This document shows, piece after piece, positions 38,881 to 42,101 of a stretch of DNA of 42,101 nucleotides. The position numbers and the translations under genes were made by a program. The notes beneath the pieces were generated by a model. It was not told the DNA's origin. It saw only the letters and a program-made list of their open reading frames with translations, and did no database searches. The DNA lies in the NCBI GenBank assembly GCA_949293815.1, contig CASFEZ010000036.1, forward strand, positions 8,402 through 50,502, in the 5' to 3' direction. Position 1 is the stretch's first letter. Every line of letters begins with the position of its first letter. Origin of the DNA: an uncultured Eubacteriales bacterium. Its GTDB lineage: Bacteria; Bacillota; Clostridia; Oscillospirales; Acutalibacteraceae.

Positions 38881-41800
38881 CTATAAATCAATTGCGCTGG
38901 ATGCGCTGATGGCATACAGCACAGTCTTTTCCACTTGCACGGACAACAGCTCTTCGATGGCTTTTTTATAAACAACCAGCTGCGGACGGTAGCGCTGACG
39001 CAAAACCTCAGGGTCAGCTGACGCATCCGTTTTATAGTCAATGATAAAAGCTCTGCTGCCTTTGATATAGACCAAATCGGCAACGCCCTGTACCAGAATT
39101 TTCTCATCGGAGTCAACCGCATACAGCTCCCGCGCCGGAAGCAGCAGGCGAAATGCAAATTCGCGATAGACCTGCTCCGCCTGTAAAATATCCCGGCAGA
39201 CATCAGAAGAGAAAAAGGCGGATAATTTATTTTTTGATAACATTTGAACCTCTTTTTCCTGCATGATACCGTTGGCAACCAGGCGCCCAAGCTCGTGGGA
39301 CAGGTCTTTCTGCGCTTCTTCAAAGCTGCAATGCTGCAAAAATTTATGATATGCCAAGCCGCGTGCCGCACCTCCGACAAGGTCAGACTGCATAAAGGAC
39401 GGCGCGGATAATGTGGTTTTTTCAAAATCCAGCACCTGCTGCTCGGAAAACTGCGAAGCGGTCACCTTTGCCGGAATCGCACGCAAATGCGTAAAAGGAT
39501 ATTGATATTCTATCTTTTTTCGTATATCGTCAAACATGGCGGGTTCAAAGGGTTTTCGCGAAAAAATCTGTTCCCCGGCTTCCTGGGGCTGTGTGTTTTG
39601 CTGTACGGAGCCGGAATAAATATGCAGCTGCACACCGGCCGCGCAGGGGATCAATCCGGATGCGGACTGCGCCAAATCGCGCAGTTCGGCGCAGTCCTTA
39701 TGGCGCAGCATGACCAGGGTAAGCAAATCAAGGTAGCTGCCGCAGCTGAGTACAGCATAAGGTGCCGGTGCGCCGGATTCCGGCAGGAGCGCATCCATTT
39801 TCGTTGCGTATTTTTTTAAATCTTTGACGCTGCCGGATAATACAAGACGGCTGGCAGCCCGTGTCAGAGCGACATACAGCAGGCGGATTTCCTCGGAAAT
39901 CATATGGTTTTCTTTTGATAGCTTTGCGGCGGAAAATGGCAGCGTATCATAACGCTTCAAGTTTTTCCTATCCTGCATGCGCAGCGCAATGCCGAAATGC
40001 ATATCCGTGAGCATAAAGGTACGCAAATCACTGGCATTAAAGGCTTTTGCCATGTCTGCAACAATCACATAAGGAAATTCCAGCCCTTTGGACTTGTGTA
40101 TGCTCATAATGCGGACGGCATTATCCAGACTGCCGGTACATTCCAGCGTTGTTGCGCCCTTTTGCGTTGTGCGAATGCGATCCAGATACCGCAAAAAGCC
40201 GGAAAAGCCGACTGCCCCGCTCCCCTCATATTGAGCGGCATAATGCAGGAAAAACGAAAGATTCTCCAATCGGCTCTCCCCGCCCGGCATAGCAGCTGTC
40301 AGAGTGGCAAACTGGGTGTCTTCCATAACATATCGCACAAAATCCGAAACGCCGACAGACTGCGAATATGCCCGCAAATGCCGAACATCCTGTAAAAACG
40401 CTGAGCATTTTTCGCCGAGAGGCGTCTGTTCTTGCGCTCCTGCGCACAAACAGTGGTATAAAGAGCCCTCGCTCATGCGGCGAAGAAGCGCAAGCTCATC
40501 CGGAATAAATCCATAAAGCGGTGATGCCAGTGCGCTCAGCAGGTCAACATCATTCAAGGGATTGTCAATAATTTGTAAAAATGAGAAAAATAATCTGGTT
40601 TCAGGCATAGAGAAATAGTCGGTTTCCTTTTCATAAATAACCGGTATTTGCGCTTCCTGCAAAACAGCAGCGATTTTTTCCGCTTTGCCCTTAACGGTTC
40701 GCAGCAAAATACAAAAGTCTGAAAATTGTACGGCTCGCTCTTCGTTTTTGACGGTTACGATGGTTTTTCCGTAAATCTTTTCGTTGATATAAGCGGCAAT
40801 ATTCCGGCATTCCGCGTCAAAGGGCTCGTCCTCATCCTCGGTCAACAGAATGTCCGTGTCATTCAGCCCGTCAGCCTGTGTGCCGCCGTAATATAGATAT
40901 TCCTCTTTGTTGTAGGCAACCCCACCGGCAGATTCCGTCATAATTTGCGAAAAAATATAATTTACGATTTCCAAAATACCGGCTCGGCTGCGAAAATTTT
41001 TGCCTAAAACAACTTTTGCAGGGAAAACACCGGCTGAAACCGGAAACGCTGCCTGACAGCGTTCAAGAAAAATTTCGGGTGTCGCCAAGCGAAAACCGTA
41101 AATGCTCTGTTTCACATCGCCGACAACGAACATATTTTTCCCGTTTTGAGATATAGCAGCAAACAGGGCGTCCTGCGCACGGGTTGTATCCTGATATTCA
41201 TCAATCAGTACAGCAGCATAGGTATTAGACAGCTTTTCGGCAAGCGGTGTTATCGAACCATCCGACCGGTACAGCAAATCAAGCGCAATATGTAAAATAT
41301 CACTGAAATAATAGGCGTTCCGCTCGTGCTTGTGCTGCATGACTGTTCTTGCGTACCGCTGCACGACATGCGTCAAACCGGCAACAATCGGGCGCTGGGC
41401 AGCAAAATCCTGTATCGCCTCTTCCGCCGTTAGCGAAAATACGGAAACGCAGTGTCCAAGCATTTTTTTAATTTGCGCGCGCACATTTTTTACGGCTTCT
41501 GCAATGGGCAAATCCTTTAATCCCCGCTTTGCGGGAAGGCGCGTCTGTGTGGCGATGGATGTAAACATGGCAGCGGCCTCGTCCCAAGTGCAATCGTTCG
41601 CTAACCGTTCCTGCACCTGTAAATATCGATCCAGGTCGGCAAAAAGCACCGGTCCATAGGCGTCTGCAACAGTGCAGTCCTGATGCAGGAGCTCAGTGGC
41701 GCGGTTTTGCAGGGTGATGATGTAAGCAATGACCTCACGCACGTAAGAAAAAAGATAGCTTCCCCAAATGGAATGCGCAGGTTCCTGCGTTTGCGAATAG

Positions 41801-42101
41801 GCGGCGGCAATGGAATTGAGCCAGTCGTCCGGATTGGGATAGGAATAGGAATATTGATACAAGCTCTCTATGGCATCAGCCAGCGCGGCATCGTCTCTGC
41901 CGCGCAAAAAATAGTCAGACAGCTCACGAAATTCGGGTATATTGGCATAGGATTCCTCCAAAACCTGATCGAGCGCACGATGGCAGAGACTTTGGTTTTC
42001 CGAGTCATCAAGCACGCGGAAGTCAGGCGACACGCCGGCCATCTCAAAATTTTCACGAACCAGTTTGCCACAAAATGCATCCATCGTGGATATCTGCGCC
42101 T
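38881..42101 (-). CDS. addA: ATP-dependent helicase/nuclease subunit A, N-terminus cut by window
   Basis: At least 1073 residues of AddA, the UvrD-like helicase with a C-terminal nuclease that processes double-strand ends with AddB. The frame is open through the right edge and begins AQISTMDAFC, corresponding to the ISTIHAFC motif found after the Walker A region in UvrD family helicases, so roughly the first 100-130 residues lie outside. Motifs visible: VLIDEYQDTTRAQD (motif II), VGDVKQSIYGFRLA (III), VRIMSIHKSKGLEFPYV (V), IRLLYVALTRAASRL (VI), and in the nuclease VQGVADLVYIKGSRAFIIDYKTD. An internal ATG at 42084 is not the true start. Confidence 0.94.
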   Translation of the reverse strand, partial: AQISTMDAFCGKLVRENFEMAGVSPDFRVLDDSENQSLCHRALDQVLEESYANIPEFRELSDYFLRGRDDAALADAIESLYQYSYSYPNPDDWLNSIAAAYSQTQEPAHSIWGSYLFSYVREVIAYIITLQNRATELLHQDCTVADAYGPVLFADLDRYLQVQERLANDCTWDEAAAMFTSIATQTRLPAKRGLKDLPIAEAVKNVRAQIKKMLGHCVSVFSLTAEEAIQDFAAQRPIVAGLTHVVQRYARTVMQHKHERNAYYFSDILHIALDLLYRSDGSITPLAEKLSNTYAAVLIDEYQDTTRAQDALFAAISQNGKNMFVVGDVKQSIYGFRLATPEIFLERCQAAFPVSAGVFPAKVVLGKNFRSRAGILEIVNYIFSQIMTESAGGVAYNKEEYLYYGGTQADGLNDTDILLTEDEDEPFDAECRNIAAYINEKIYGKTIVTVKNEERAVQFSDFCILLRTVKGKAEKIAAVLQEAQIPVIYEKETDYFSMPETRLFFSFLQIIDNPLNDVDLLSALASPLYGFIPDELALLRRMSEGSLYHCLCAGAQEQTPLGEKCSAFLQDVRHLRAYSQSVGVSDFVRYVMEDTQFATLTAAMPGGESRLENLSFFLHYAAQYEGSGAVGFSGFLRYLDRIRTTQKGATTLECTGSLDNAVRIMSIHKSKGLEFPYVIVADMAKAFNASDLRTFMLTDMHFGIALRMQDRKNLKRYDTLPFSAAKLSKENHMISEEIRLLYVALTRAASRLVLSGSVKDLKKYATKMDALLPESGAPAPYAVLSCGSYLDLLTLVMLRHKDCAELRDLAQSASGLIPCAAGVQLHIYSGSVQQNTQPQEAGEQIFSRKPFEPAMFDDIRKKIEYQYPFTHLRAIPAKVTASQFSEQQVLDFEKTTLSAPSFMQSDLVGGAARGLAYHKFLQHCSFEEAQKDLSHELGRLVANGIMQEKEVQMLSKNKLSAFFSSDVCRDILQAEQVYREFAFRLLLPARELYAVDSDEKILVQGVADLVYIKGSRAFIIDYKTDASADPEVLRQRYRPQLVVYKKAIEELLSVQVEKTVLYAISASSAIDL

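Noticed and set aside
38868-39425. A 185-residue minus-strand frame
   Set aside because: Out-of-frame shadow within the nuclease part of addA.

Overview
The window looks like chromosomal DNA of an endospore-forming Gram-positive of class Clostridia, most likely the Oscillospiraceae/Ruminococcaceae. The grounds are sporulation genes (spoIIM-, cwlD- and yunB-like), the dgt-dnaG-rpoD macromolecular-synthesis cluster, AddA instead of RecBCD, a DarA-type c-di-AMP receptor, strong AGGAGG ribosome binding sites and sigma-A promoters (TTGACA-17-TATAAT). Coding is dense, and the ends of two genes are cut by the window: a tyrosine recombinase at the left edge and addA at the right edge. Taxonomy is inferred from gene content only.

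Layout. 1-0.8 kb: 3' end of a XerC/XerD-like recombinase, convergent with spoIIM. 0.85-2.8 kb: a GntR (YtrA-type) regulator, ABC ATPase and ABC-2 permease in one translationally coupled operon, with a palindromic operator over its own -10 box. 2.8-6.6 kb (minus strand): yunB, then cwlD-radA-DUF6873-like gene and a previously untracked 35-residue membrane microprotein. 6.7-11.2 kb (plus): a cytidylate-kinase-like protein, an MFS permease with an AraC regulator, and a secreted protein. 11.2-17.1 kb (minus): an LRR membrane protein coupled to a large MFS transporter, an aldo/keto reductase plus cupin, and a LysR regulator.

17.15-19.9 kb is accessory: a decayed conjugative/mobilisable element (ParB N-terminus, relaxase-like C-terminal fragment, DUF3847, truncated TnpV, DUF6809 and two small genes, plus a low-GC membrane protein), ending beside tRNA-Trp and tRNA-Ile2. 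Between the element and tRNA-Trp lies a structured repeat in which 38 bp covering the 3' end of tRNA-Trp is duplicated exactly 200 bp away, with a further inverted copy of the T-arm.

20-23.3 kb: a small unknown protein, a frameshifted secreted PHP-domain protein, a structured noncoding RNA with a strong terminator, a DUF1292 protein and an aldose-1-epimerase-like protein. 23.4-27.3 kb: metF, a methionine synthase reactivation-domain protein and a MetH lacking that domain, i.e. a split cobalamin-dependent methionine synthase operon. 27.4-31.95 kb: an ABC exporter with an extra N-terminal domain and zinc ribbon, a DUF1854 protein, DarA, a YbaK deacylase and a ChbG/YdjC deacetylase, closely packed and ending in one terminator. 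32-38.5 kb (minus): yigZ, dgt, dnaG, rpoD, then GNAT, HAD and a cysteine-rich protein. 38.5-42.1 kb: rpmE and addA.

The best candidates for something not well described are the DUF1854/ABC exporter cluster next to the c-di-AMP receptor, the 35-residue membrane microprotein behind radA, the tRNA-Trp repeat structure, and the noncoding RNA near 21.9 kb.
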